DNA of 64,000 nt from JAJEFO01 sp965209045 (GTDB taxonomy: Bacteria; Pseudomonadota; Alphaproteobacteria; Rhodobacterales; Rhodobacteraceae). Positions 44,574 through 53,577 of this stretch are shown here, piece by piece. The DNA lies in assembly GCA_965209045.1 (NCBI GenBank), contig CBDBPW010000002.1:992001-1056000 (forward strand). Reading direction: 5' to 3'. A program made the position numbers and the translations under genes. The first letter of the stretch is position 1; every line of letters starts with the position of its first letter. The notes under the pieces are model-generated. The model made no database searches and was not told the DNA's origin. It saw nothing but the letters and a program-made list of their open reading frames with translations.

Positions 44574-45559
44574 AGCTTCCGGATCATGTCGATGCGTATG
44601 CTGAGCAGCCCGTTCGGAAGAACCAGGATCAGCAGGATCAGTATGCCGGAGAACACCAGCAGCTGGTACTTGCCCAGCTCGAACAGCAGGTCCCAGCCGA
44701 AATAGAGCACGAGGGTCCCGAGCATCGGGCCGAACACGTAGCCGAGCCCGCCCAGGAAGCAGTTCAGCATGAAGTCAATCGAATCCTTCACGACAAAGCT
44801 CGACGGGTAGACCGACTGCGCGATCGCTCCGAACATCGCGCCGCCCAGGCCGCCGAAGAAGGAGGATATCGCGAAGACGATCACGCGCAGGTAGGCGACG
44901 TTGACGCCCACGGATTCGGCCAGCTCCTCGTTCTGCTGCATCGACCGGCAGAGATGCCCGAGGCGGGAGTTCACGATCCGGTACAACGATGCGTAGCACA
45001 GAACCATGAGCACGCAGGCGGCATGGTAGAACGCAAGCTTGGTGTTCTGGATCGTGGAGAAGTCGGGAAGCAGGGTGATGCCGAGGACCGACAGCTCTCC
45101 GGGCAAGGGGATGGACACGATGCCCTTCGCGCCGTTGGTGATCGGCAGCGCCAGGGCCGCCAGCCGGACCACTTCGGTAAGCACCAGCGTGATCATCGCG
45201 AAGTACACGCCGCGCAGGCGCAGTATTGGCAGGCCGATCACGATGGCCACCAGGCTCGCGAAGAGGCCCGCCAGCGGGAGGGACACCCAGAAGGAGACAC
45301 CCGCCTTGGTGACCAGGATGGCCGACACGTAGGCGCCTATCAGGGCGAACGCGCCCTGGCCGATGTTGATCCGGCCGATGTAGAACGTCAGCCAGACACC
45401 GGCGCTCGCGACGGACAGCAGCGCCACGGATGTCAGGGTGAAGTAGAAGTTCCAGAGCCCGGTGACGGAAATGAGAAAGGGAATGAGCCAGAAGACTGCA
45501 ACGAGGAACGCCGCGACACAGGCCAGCGCCCGCAGCCGACGCGCGTCAGGACGGATCAT
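44564..45559 (-). CDS. livM: Branched-chain amino acid-type ABC transporter permease
   Basis: A 331-residue permease with about nine to ten helices. GRINIGQGAFALIGAYVSAILVT, FAMITLVLTEVVRLAAL and FFGGLGGAMFGA are standard LivM segments. It follows livH by four bases and overlaps livG. Confidence 0.93.
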   Translation of the reverse strand: MIRPDARRLRALACVAAFLVAVFWLIPFLISVTGLWNFYFTLTSVALLSVASAGVWLTFYIGRINIGQGAFALIGAYVSAILVTKAGVSFWVSLPLAGLFASLVAIVIGLPILRLRGVYFAMITLVLTEVVRLAALALPITNGAKGIVSIPLPGELSVLGITLLPDFSTIQNTKLAFYHAACVLMVLCYASLYRIVNSRLGHLCRSMQQNEELAESVGVNVAYLRVIVFAISSFFGGLGGAMFGAIAQSVYPSSFVVKDSIDFMLNCFLGGLGYVFGPMLGTLVLYFGWDLLFELGKYQLLVFSGILILLILVLPNGLLSIRIDMIRKLWR

Positions 45560-45563
45560 CGCG

Positions 45564-46433
45564 CTATCCCCACGGCTTGCCCATGAGCCCCTGGGGACGA
45601 ATCGCCAGGAAGATCATGAGCGCGACGAAAATGACGAGATAGGTGATGTCGCCGTACTGCGAAAGCACGGCAAGCCCGACAGCCTCCAGCATGCCCAGGA
45701 TGAAGCCGCCGAGTATCGCGCCGGAGATCACGCCGGCCCCGCCGATCATGACCATCATGAACGCCTTGATCGACGTGGGGCCGCCCATGCCGAGGTTGAC
45801 GCCGGTGATCGTGACCAGCAGGCCGCCGACCAGGCCGGCCAGCATGGCGCCCAGGGCGAACCCGATCATGGAATACCGGTTGACGTTCACGCCCATCAGC
45901 TGTGCGGCTACCCGGTCCTGTGCCAGGGCCCGGAGGGCCCGGCCCGTCCTGCTGAACTGCATGAAGGCGATGAACGCGGCGATGGAGACCATCGCGAGAA
46001 AGCAGATCAGCAACCGGTCGTACGGCATGATGATCCTGAAGTCCCAGTTCAGGACTCCGTCGACGATCTTCGGCACGCCGCGCTGCTTCTCCCCGAAGAC
46101 GAGCAGGATCACTGCATCGAGCAGGAAGGCCAGTCCTGCCGCCAACAGCATGGTGCTCTCTTCCCTTGCGGAGCGACGGATCACGGGGCCGAACAGGAAC
46201 TTCTCGATCAGCGCGCCGAGCACCGCGAGCGTCACGCACGACATCATGAGGGCGAGCACGAACGGGAGCCCGAACTGGCCGTAGAAGGTGTAGGTGACAA
46301 ACCCGCCGATGACGTACATCTGGCCATGGGCGAAGTTCAGCACGTTCATCAGGGCGAATATCAGCGTCAGCCCGAGCGCGATCATCGCGTATTGCGAGCC
46401 GAGATAGACGCCGTTCGCCACTACCTGTTCCAT
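45564..46433 (-). CDS. livH: Branched-chain amino acid-type ABC transporter permease
   Basis: A 289-residue permease of about eight helices. LGLTLIFALMNVLNFAHGQMYVIGGFV, ALAQDRVAAQLMGVNVNR and GGAGVISGAILGGFILGMLEA are LivH hallmarks. A strong hairpin separates it from livK. The genes keep the usual order K-H-M-G-F. Confidence 0.93.
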   Translation of the reverse strand: MEQVVANGVYLGSQYAMIALGLTLIFALMNVLNFAHGQMYVIGGFVTYTFYGQFGLPFVLALMMSCVTLAVLGALIEKFLFGPVIRRSAREESTMLLAAGLAFLLDAVILLVFGEKQRGVPKIVDGVLNWDFRIIMPYDRLLICFLAMVSIAAFIAFMQFSRTGRALRALAQDRVAAQLMGVNVNRYSMIGFALGAMLAGLVGGLLVTITGVNLGMGGPTSIKAFMMVMIGGAGVISGAILGGFILGMLEAVGLAVLSQYGDITYLVIFVALMIFLAIRPQGLMGKPWG

Positions 46434-46455
46434 GGGAGCGTCCCGTTCCGAAAAT

Positions 46456-46484
46456 GCACCGGACCGGAGGGTCCGGTCCGGTGC
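46456..46484 (-). other. Intercistronic hairpin between livK and livH
   Basis: GCACCGGACCGGA-GGG-TCCGGTCCGGTGC is a perfect 13-bp stem with a 3-base loop. Such hairpins after a binding-protein gene usually protect its mRNA 3' end or reduce readthrough into the permease genes, raising binding protein over permease. Confidence 0.75.
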
Positions 46485-46508
46485 GCAAGCCCGAAGCTGC
46501 AGCCTAGC

Positions 46509-47696
46509 CTAGTCGACTTCGGCAACAAAGAGCGTTTCGAACTCTCCGTCCTGGTAGACGTTCACCACCAGGGGAACCGCGATCTGGCGCCGCTGCCCGA
46601 ATGACGAGACGCCGACGTAGCGCATCACGGCATCGCCCTTCATGTAGGGGTTGGGCGCCTCGAACGAGTCGATGGCCTGCTTGAAGGCCTCGACATCGTC
46701 GGTGGCTGCCGGATTCGCTGCCAGCGTCGCCAGGATGTACTCGAGGGCGTAGACCTTCGTGTTCGACTCGTCGTTGTATTCGCCGAACATGTCCGTGTAT
46801 CTCGCGACGAACTCGTTCATCATGTCGGACGCGATTTCCGGCGTGGACGCGCCGCCTACGGAAATGAACCCGTTCGCGAGGTCGCCAGCGCCTTCGCGCA
46901 ACACCTGGGCATCCTAGGCCGTCTCCGTCGACATGATGCCCTGGAAACCCAGTTCACGCGCGGACCGAAGCAGTTGCGGCGCGTTCGCCGGCGTCACGCC
47001 TGACAGCACCAGCAGGTCGGGATTCGTGCGGATCACGGGAGTGAGGACCGGAGTGAAGTCCGTGGTGTCCACCTGGTAGGTCACGTTTGCGGAGACCACT
47101 TCAAGCCCCAACGCTTCCGCGGCCTCGCGACCGCTGTCACGCTGGCTCAGGGGGTCGGACTCGTTGGCGGCGATGAAGGCGACGGTCTTCACGCCCCGTT
47201 CGTCCATCAAGTACTTGTAGATGGCCGGACCGGACTGGTAGTTGGCGACCATTCCAAGTACGGCATTCGATGCCGGCGCCGTGTACAACGCCTTCGGAAA
47301 GGCATAGGGGAAATAGATTATTCCGGTCGCCTCCGCGACGGGACGGACGGCGGCTGCACCGTCGTCAACGTTCGGACCCACCACGTAGTGGATTCCCTCC
47401 TGGGCCATCTTCTCCATGCCGGCAATCGCCCGCTTCGGATCCTTCTGGTCGTCGAACGAAACGATCTCGATGTCGTAGGTGACGTCACCGATCTGGTATC
47501 CGCCGGTCTCGTTGATCCATGCCGCGCGGGTTTCCATCGAACGCTGGTTCGATATGCCCCATGCGGCCGCCGGTCCGCTCGTGACACCGACGAATCCGAT
47601 CTTGAGCACCGGGTTGTCCGCCAGGGCGGTCGTTCCCTGTATGGCCGACAGCGCAAGCGCCGCGGTCATGGCCGTAAGCATGTTTCTGCGTCTCAT
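46509..47696 (-). pseudogene. livK: Liv-type periplasmic binding protein with amber stop
   Basis: About 395 residues from ATG 47696 (behind GGAGGGGG) if a TAG at 46914-46916 is read through. The signal peptide is LTAMTAALALSAIQGTTALA. The type I binding fold shows IGFVGVTSGPAAAWG, DDQKDPKRAIAGMEKMAQEGIHYVVGP and YFPYAFPKALYTAP. After QGIMSTETA comes the stop; the same frame continues as DAQVLREGAGDLANGFISVGGAS to a normal end at 46509. CAG to TAG (Gln) is the simplest origin. All five downstream genes are intact, so the mutation looks recent. Confidence 0.88.
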
Positions 47697-47720
47697 ATCC
47701 CCCTCCAAGGTGGTTTTCGG

Positions 47721-47839
47721 TTGTTGACACAATGCAGGTCGAAGGACCCGTTCGAAGACTCCAACTGAGCAACCCTTTGCATGGGCGTCCCATATTGTCA
47801 ACAATCGAGAGTCATATTGTTGACGACTGCGTTGACAAA
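47721..47839. promoter_or_regulatory. Repeated TTGTTGACA operator sites between livK and gntR
   Basis: Four copies of one motif: TTGTTGACACAA (47721-47732), ATTGTCAACAAT (47794-47805, dyad), ATTGTTGACGAC (47816-47827) and TTGACAAA (47832-47839). GntR/FCD regulators bind TTGT-N-ACAA dyads, so the divergent regulator is the likely ligand. One copy lies in the livK leader, three lie near the presumed promoters. Confidence 0.65.
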
Positions 47840-47944
47840 TTCCCGGTGGTGGCTTGAAATGCCTCGTGGGCGGCAGAACGTGGGAGTGGTTCCAGGATGG
47901 GTGCGTCAGCGGAACCGGCCAGGTCCAGGCGGGCGGGAAGGGCC

Positions 47945-48619
47945 ATGCCCGACCGGGTTGACGAGGCTTACATCGTCGAACGCATCTACAGTGCAGTCAT
48001 GGAGCATCGGCTTCCGCCTGCCCAGAAGCTGAGCGAGCTCAAGCTGTGCGAGGCATTCGGCGTGGGAAGGATGCGTGTCAGGCGGGCACTGCTGCTCCTG
48101 TCGGATCAGGGAATCGTGGAACTGGAATCGAACCGCGGCGCGTTCGTTGCAAGCCCTAGCAGGACCGAGGCGAACGAGATCTTCGATGCGCGGTCAGTTC
48201 TGGAGCCGGCGATCGCGAAGCAGGTTGCGATGGAAATCAGCAGTGCAAACCTGGCAATGCTGAGACAGCATGTCCTTCTGGAGGACGAGGCGCGGGAAAG
48301 CGGCAAGGGGGCGGATCTCATCCGGCTGTCCGGAGAGTTTCATGTGAAGCTCGCACTTGCATCCGGGAACTCCGTGCTGAGGCGCGTTGTCCGCGAACTT
48401 GTGACAAGATCATCGCTGATCGTCGGGCTCTACGGCACATCGAACCGCAGGGTCTGCCCGGACCATGAACACTCGAACATGCTGGGCGAGATCGAGCGCG
48501 GGGATTCGGACGCGGCGGCGGCTCACATGTTCGAGCACCTGATCGGCATCAGGGCCGGCCTCGACCTCTCGACGACAAAGCCGGATGAAGGCGACCTGGC
48601 AGACATACTCGGACTGTGA
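47945..48619 (+). CDS. GntR-family regulator with FCD domain
   Basis: About 224 residues. The winged HTH occupies residues 8-70 (VERIYSAVMEHRLPPAQKLSELKLCEAFGVGRMRVRRALLLL, then GIVELESNRGAFVASPS). The all-helical FCD domain has EIFDARSVLEPAIAKQVA and FHVKLALASGNSVLRRVVREL with the metal-ligand positions. I prefer ATG 47945 (GGAAGG five bases before) to ATG 47897. It is divergent from the liv operon and most likely represses it until the ligand appears. Confidence 0.88.
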   Translation: MPDRVDEAYIVERIYSAVMEHRLPPAQKLSELKLCEAFGVGRMRVRRALLLLSDQGIVELESNRGAFVASPSRTEANEIFDARSVLEPAIAKQVAMEISSANLAMLRQHVLLEDEARESGKGADLIRLSGEFHVKLALASGNSVLRRVVRELVTRSSLIVGLYGTSNRRVCPDHEHSNMLGEIERGDSDAAAAHMFEHLIGIRAGLDLSTTKPDEGDLADILGL

Positions 48620-49078
48620 CTGCCCGCTCCCTTGCTGATCGTTGGCATTCGCGCCTCACGATCGCTGCGAAGAGAAGGCGCGCTTTGGCTGGCCAGGCGC
48701 GGAATGCGCATCTCGGCGGCGAAGCGCAACTGGTTGCGCGCCTGCAACGTTGAACACAACCGGAACCCGTTGCGCCCGTCTGCTCCGCCATGTCCCATTT
48801 CCGCACGAGCGTCCGCTCGACCGAGGAGGGCCCCATCGGCAGCATTGGGAACCGATTGGATATGGGGTCCGGAGGCGCCAAGCGCCTTGCACTTGCCGAT
48901 TCCGCTGGACGATCGCGAAGCGCAGATGGCGACGCCCGAATCCATGTCCCCGACCTGCGTCACAAGAGGGCAGACCCGCAGGTTACGGCCGGACTTGACG
49001 CTCCGGAACGTCACAAACGGGCCGAATGTGGCGTTCCGTTGCAGTGTCGGGCGCAAGGCACCACAATGTGACAGGCCC
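48620..49078. other. Gene-free stretch
   Basis: 459 bases between the regulator and the recombinase remnant. No motif-bearing frame is seen on either strand. Confidence 0.45.
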
Positions 49079-49669
49079 ATGTCCCGCATCAGTCATGCCT
49101 GGGCCGGCGCGTCGACCCAGGCCCTCGAGATCGAGAATGCCAGGCTCGAAGCGGCCGGTGGCGAGGCCATGCGCACGAAGACAGTTTCCGCCGCCTCGCG
49201 CGAGGGCCACGTCGACCTGCCGGGCATCCTGGACTTCCTGCGGCAAGGCGACGAACCGGTCGCGCGGCGCCTGGACCGGCTGGGCCGCTCCAGCCGTGAC
49301 GTTCTTGACCAGGTGCGCGAGCTGGACGGCATGGACGCATCGCTTCGCGTGCTGCAGCCCGAGGTCACGACTGCGGAGGATCTCGGCCGCCTGGTTGTCA
49401 CCATTCTCGACATCGTTGCGGACATGGAGGTGAAGTTCATCCGTGACCGGAAGCGCGCCGGGATCGAGGCGGCGAACGCCAGCGGCATCTGCAAGGGCCG
49501 GAAGAAGCCGGTCGACGAGGACAGGATCAGGCAGCTGGCTGCGGAGCAGGTCCCGAAGGCACCGGGCCCGCGACCGCAAGATATCGCGGACGCATGTCTG
49601 CCGCGCCCTGAAGAGTGGAGACGGCCACGCCGGAATGACCGGTCAGGCGCCCTCCCGCATCGAGGCTGA
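49079..49669 (+). pseudogene. Degenerate serine recombinase (resolvase/invertase)
   Basis: A 196-codon frame that retains resolvase features: a possible catalytic RIS at the start, LPGILDFLRQGDEPVARRLDRLGRSSRDVLDQV (with the conserved Arg-Leu-Asp-Arg), TTAEDLGRLVVTILDIVADMEVKFIRDRKRAGIEAAN and GRKKPVDEDRIRQLA. The N-terminal part before residue 45 is poorly conserved, and the C-terminal DNA-binding HTH breaks into unrelated sequence after KAPGPRPQDIADA. Activity is unlikely. Marks the left side of the accessory block. Confidence 0.7.
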
Positions 49670-49965
49670 CAACGCTCCTGGCGCGGCGCCGGAAGGGCTG
49701 GGGGAACTGCAGGAGCCGGTCGTGGCGCTCTAGGCGCGCAGCGGCGAGCTTCGTTCGAGCAGACCCTCGGTGTCGAGATGCATCGGCGCTCCCCGTTGCT
49801 TGCCCGCGATGCCGAGCCGGACGACACAAGGGACGTCGCGCGTTGCGCCCGCCTGGAAGAATGCAACTTGATGACGGTCGCAGTTCTGATCCATATCGCC
49901 CGCAACGTGACCGGCACGGTCAGCGTCCGCGACTTCGCCCCATCATGCCATGGAAGGGACTTCCC

Positions 49966-51069
49966 ATGAAAATCGACGGCAAGCACTATCGCTCCCTCTG
50001 GTGGAACGAGGGCTCCAGCGTTCTGGAAATCATCGATCAGCGCTGGTTGCCGCATGAATTGCGCATCCAGCCCGTCGCGACGATGCAGGACTTTGCAGAC
50101 GCCATCCAAGAAATGCGGGTGCGTGGAGCGCCGCTGATCGGTGCGACGGCGGCCTACGGCATGGCGTTGGCGATGGCCGACGATCCCTCGGATGGCAATC
50201 TCGACGCCGCCTGGACGTTCCTCGAGAAAACGCGGCCGACCGCGATGAATCTTCGATGGGCGCTGGACCGCTGTCGCGCAGCGCTCCGCCCGCTTCCCGA
50301 AATCGATCGCGCGCCAGCGGCCCTGGCGCTGGCCCACGAAGTCGCGGAGGAAGACGTGGAAATTAACCGGCGCATTGGCGAGAACGGCTTGGCGTTGATC
50401 CGCGAAATCGCAGCCAGGAAGCCGGCAGGCGAGCCTGTACGCCTGATGACCCATTGCAACGCCGGGTGGATCGCCACGGTCGACTGGGGCACCGCCACCA
50501 GCCCTATGTACCAGGCGCATGACGCGGGCATTCCGATCCATGTCTGGGTTGACGAGACCCGACCCCGCAATCAGGGTGCGTTGACGTCTTGGGAGCTTGG
50601 CAGCCACGGCATCCCGCACACCTACATCACCGACAACGCGGGCGGGCACCTGATGCAGCATGGTCAGGTCGACATGTTGATCACCGGCACCGACCGGACA
50701 ACCCGGCGCGGTGACGTTTGCAACAAGATCGGCACTTACCTCAAGGCGCTGGCGGCCCGCGACAATGGCGTGCCGTTCTACGTGGCGCTGCCGTCACCGA
50801 CCATTGACTGGAACCTCGATGACGGCGTGGCCGACATCCCGGTCGAGGAACGCGACGCGAGAGAGACGACCCACGTTCAAGGCAAGACCGAATCCGGTGA
50901 AATTGGCGCCGTTCAGGTCTCGCCCGATGGCACCCCCGGCGGCAATCCGGCATTCGATGTCACGCCCAACGGTCTGGTTACCGGATTGATCACCGAACGT
51001 GGCATATGTTCGGCCACGCCCGAGGGATTGGCGGGCCTGTTCCCCGAGATGTCGCAGGCGGCGCAGTAA
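49966..51069 (+). CDS. mtnA: S-methyl-5-thioribose-1-phosphate isomerase (MtnA) family
   Basis: A 367-residue eIF2B-like isomerase. MRVRGAPLIGATAAYGMALA, MTHCNAGWIATVDWGTA with the catalytic Cys, and GTDRTTRRGDVCNKIGTY with the catalytic Asp are clear, as is FYVALPSPTIDWNL. The enzyme interconverts methylthioribose-1-phosphate and methylthioribulose-1-phosphate in methionine salvage; some members also take 5-deoxyribose-1-phosphate. No other salvage gene is in view, so its partner genes lie elsewhere. The leader has AAGGGA before ATG 49966. Codon use here looks less GC-biased than in the first half of the window (by eye). Confidence 0.9.
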   Translation: MKIDGKHYRSLWWNEGSSVLEIIDQRWLPHELRIQPVATMQDFADAIQEMRVRGAPLIGATAAYGMALAMADDPSDGNLDAAWTFLEKTRPTAMNLRWALDRCRAALRPLPEIDRAPAALALAHEVAEEDVEINRRIGENGLALIREIAARKPAGEPVRLMTHCNAGWIATVDWGTATSPMYQAHDAGIPIHVWVDETRPRNQGALTSWELGSHGIPHTYITDNAGGHLMQHGQVDMLITGTDRTTRRGDVCNKIGTYLKALAARDNGVPFYVALPSPTIDWNLDDGVADIPVEERDARETTHVQGKTESGEIGAVQVSPDGTPGGNPAFDVTPNGLVTGLITERGICSATPEGLAGLFPEMSQAAQ

Positions 51070-51244
51070 GCTGACTGGCGGGCCGCGCAGTCTCCAGGTT
51101 CCGAAGAAGATGGCCCTGGGGTCGTGCGAGTGGCGTGGGGCAGCGATGCATCCTCCGTCGAGGCGGCCTGGCTCCGCCATCACGGCGGGCCGACCCGGAA
51201 CCAGGTCGCGGATCGGATGAAGGTCGGCCAGGCCTCGCGGCGCA

Positions 51245-51784
51245 TTGCCTCAGCGCGGCCCCGGCGCACGGACCGGGCCTGCCTCGGCTTCGAGCGCCTC
51301 CATCGTCTCCTTCTCCCGTGGCAGCTTCTTCGGCCTGAGAGCGAAGTCGAACACGAGGCTCCGCCTTCTTTCCTCACAGCCCGTGGATCGCGCCTCCGGC
51401 CTCATCTTCGATCAGGTCATGCGGCCGGACGGCGTCAGCAGCGTGACCGGCTTTCCGGACAGGCTGCGGCGGATCAGACACCGCGACCCGGAACGCGACA
51501 AGACCATGGTCTTCCTGGCCAGCAACTTCGCCCTGCCAGCCATGACAGTCGCAGGCATCAACCGTGCCAGGTGGCAGGTGGAACCATTCTCTGAATGGAT
51601 CAGGCAGCACCGGCACACAGAGCCGTTCCCGGGCACTTCGGCCAATGCCGTGAAGACCCGGATCTGGACCGCCGTCTCCGTTTGCGTGCTCATGGCCATC
51701 ATCAGGATTCAGTTGCTTGCCGGTTCCGAAACCGCTTCTCGCCAGACCGGACTTCCTAAGCAGTTGACCTTATTCAATTTTTGA
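51245..51784 (+). mobile_element. IS4-family transposase remnant (C-terminal part)
   Basis: From about 51400 the frame matches the end of IS4-group DDE transposases: FPDRLRRIRHRDPERDKTMVFLASNFALPAMTVAGINRARWQVEPFSEWIRQH (the Glu of RWQVE is the third acidic residue), GTSANAVKTRIWTAVSVCVLMAII. The N-terminal two thirds with both catalytic Asp residues is absent, and no terminal inverted repeats were found. Lies directly upstream of the mmsA promoter region. Confidence 0.8.
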
Positions 51785-51799
51785 CGGGACAGCAGTGAA

Positions 51800-51827
51800 C
51801 TGTACTGGTTTATCACTGCATCTGTAC
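51800..51827. promoter_or_regulatory. Candidate MocR binding site before mmsA
   Basis: CTGTACTGG at 51800 and CTGTACCTG at 51822 form a direct repeat 22 bases apart. TauR-type MocR regulators are known to bind direct repeats of similar form (CTGGACYTAA). The same word recurs upstream of the TRAP operon (55100). Confidence 0.5.
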
Positions 51828-51910
51828 CTGTGTGATGCCTCGTTCGTTCATCATTTTTGACCCGACGCACGCTAGCCGGTCGCGCGACCGGGGACATTGG
51901 GAGAATGAAC

Positions 51911-53413
51911 ATGCGGACAGTCAGCCATTTCTTGCAAAACAAGGCGTGGAACGGTGCGTCCACACGCACCGGGGACATCCATAACCCTGCCTCGGGGGCG
52001 GTAACCGGACAGGTTGCACTGGCGTCAAAGGCCGATGTTGACGAAGTTGTCGATGAGGCAGCAGCCGCGTTGCCCGCCTGGGCCGCAACACCGCCGGCCA
52101 AGCGAGCGATGGTAATGTTCGAGTTCCGCGACATGCTGAGAAAGCACGCAAACGAGCTGGCCGAGCTCCTGTCTGCCGAGCACGGCAAGACGATTCCAGA
52201 CGCGAATGGCGAAATCGCCCGCGGGATCGAGGTGGTGGAGTTCGCCTGTGGAATTCCGCAGTTGCTGAAGGGCGAGTATTCCGAAGCGGTGGCCGTGAAT
52301 GTTGACAGTCATACCGTGCGCCAGCCCGTCGGCGTAGTGGCGGGGATTACGCCGTTCAACTTCCCGGCAATGGTGCCGCTTTGGATGTATCCCGTGGCCA
52401 TCGCCTGCGGAAACACTTTCGTGCTGAAGCCGTCGGAGAAGGACCCGACCGTCGTTCTGCGTATCGCGGAACTGCTGGCCGAAGCGGGTTTGCCGGCGGG
52501 TGTCTTCAATGTCGTCAATGGCGACAAGGAATCCGTGGATGCACTTCTGGACAACCCGAAGGTCGAAGCCGTCAGCTTCGTCGGCTCCACCCCGATTGGC
52601 CATTACGTCTATTCCCGCGGCACGGATTCGGGCAAACGCGTTCAGGCGCTTTGCGGCGCCAAGAACCACCTGGTTGTGATGCCGGACGCGGACATGGATC
52701 AGGTGACGGACGCGCTGATCGGGTCGGCCTATGGTTCGGCCGGGGAGCGATGCATGGCGATCTCGATAGCTGTTCCAGTGGGCGAGGAGACCGCCGACCG
52801 GCTCGTGGCGGCGCTTGAGCCGCGCGTACGGGCCTTGAAGGTCGCCCCCTACACCGATCCCGAGTCAGAGCTGGGGCCGGTGATCTCGAAGCAAAGCTAC
52901 AACAGGATTCACCACCTGATCGAGCAGGGCCTGGAGGAAGGGGCAGGTCTGGTCGTCGATGGCCGTGACATCAGCCTGCAGGGCTATGAAGACGGCTATT
53001 TCATCGGCGGTTGCCTGTTTGACAACGTGTCGACAGACATGTCGATCTACAAGGAAGAGATCTTTGGCCCGGTTCTGTCGGTCGTTCGGGCGAAAGGCTA
53101 TGAAGAAGCCGTGCAGATGGTCAACGATCATGAATATGGCAACGGCGCCGCAATCTTCACCCGCGATGGCGATGCCGCCCGCGATTTCTGGGCGCGTGCC
53201 CGGATCGGCATGGTCGGCGTCAATGTCCCGATCCCCGTTCCGGTCGCATACCATTCCTTCGGTGGCTGGAAACGGTCGCTCTTCGGGGATCACCATATCC
53301 ATGGCATGGAAGGCGTGCGGTTCTACACACGCCTGAAAACCATGACCGCGCGCTGGCCGTCGGGCATCCGGACCGGCGCGGAGTTCAACTTCACCGGTGG
53401 CAAGGACGTCTAG
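51911..53413 (+). CDS. mmsA: Methylmalonate/malonate semialdehyde dehydrogenase (CoA-acylating)
   Basis: A 500-residue aldehyde dehydrogenase of the MmsA class. GVVAGITPFNFPAMVPLWMYPVAIACGNTFVLKPSEKDP, VEAVSFVGSTPIGHYVYSRG and GAKNHLVVMPDADMDQVTDALIGSAYGSAGERCMAIS, where Cys is catalytic, are diagnostic, as is FGDHHIHGMEGVRFYTR near the end. It turns malonate semialdehyde or methylmalonate semialdehyde into acetyl- or propionyl-CoA. ATG 51911 has GGGAG at proper spacing; ATG 51905 sits too close. With the MocR regulator and TRAP genes behind it, breakdown of beta-alanine or a similar amino acid is a reasonable guess. Confidence 0.92.
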   Translation: MRTVSHFLQNKAWNGASTRTGDIHNPASGAVTGQVALASKADVDEVVDEAAAALPAWAATPPAKRAMVMFEFRDMLRKHANELAELLSAEHGKTIPDANGEIARGIEVVEFACGIPQLLKGEYSEAVAVNVDSHTVRQPVGVVAGITPFNFPAMVPLWMYPVAIACGNTFVLKPSEKDPTVVLRIAELLAEAGLPAGVFNVVNGDKESVDALLDNPKVEAVSFVGSTPIGHYVYSRGTDSGKRVQALCGAKNHLVVMPDADMDQVTDALIGSAYGSAGERCMAISIAVPVGEETADRLVAALEPRVRALKVAPYTDPESELGPVISKQSYNRIHHLIEQGLEEGAGLVVDGRDISLQGYEDGYFIGGCLFDNVSTDMSIYKEEIFGPVLSVVRAKGYEEAVQMVNDHEYGNGAAIFTRDGDAARDFWARARIGMVGVNVPIPVPVAYHSFGGWKRSLFGDHHIHGMEGVRFYTRLKTMTARWPSGIRTGAEFNFTGGKDV

Positions 53414-53577
53414 ACCCTGCGGCCGGACGTCCTAGGCGACGCCTTTCCGCAAGACCGCCGCCTGGTCAATCCCTCACGAGGGCATACCTGATCGCCCGTG
53501 GTCCTTCGCTAACTGGTTTGAGTCGGAACACGTTGCAATTTCCCGATCAGGAGTTACATGCCTAAGGGTTCGCACGC

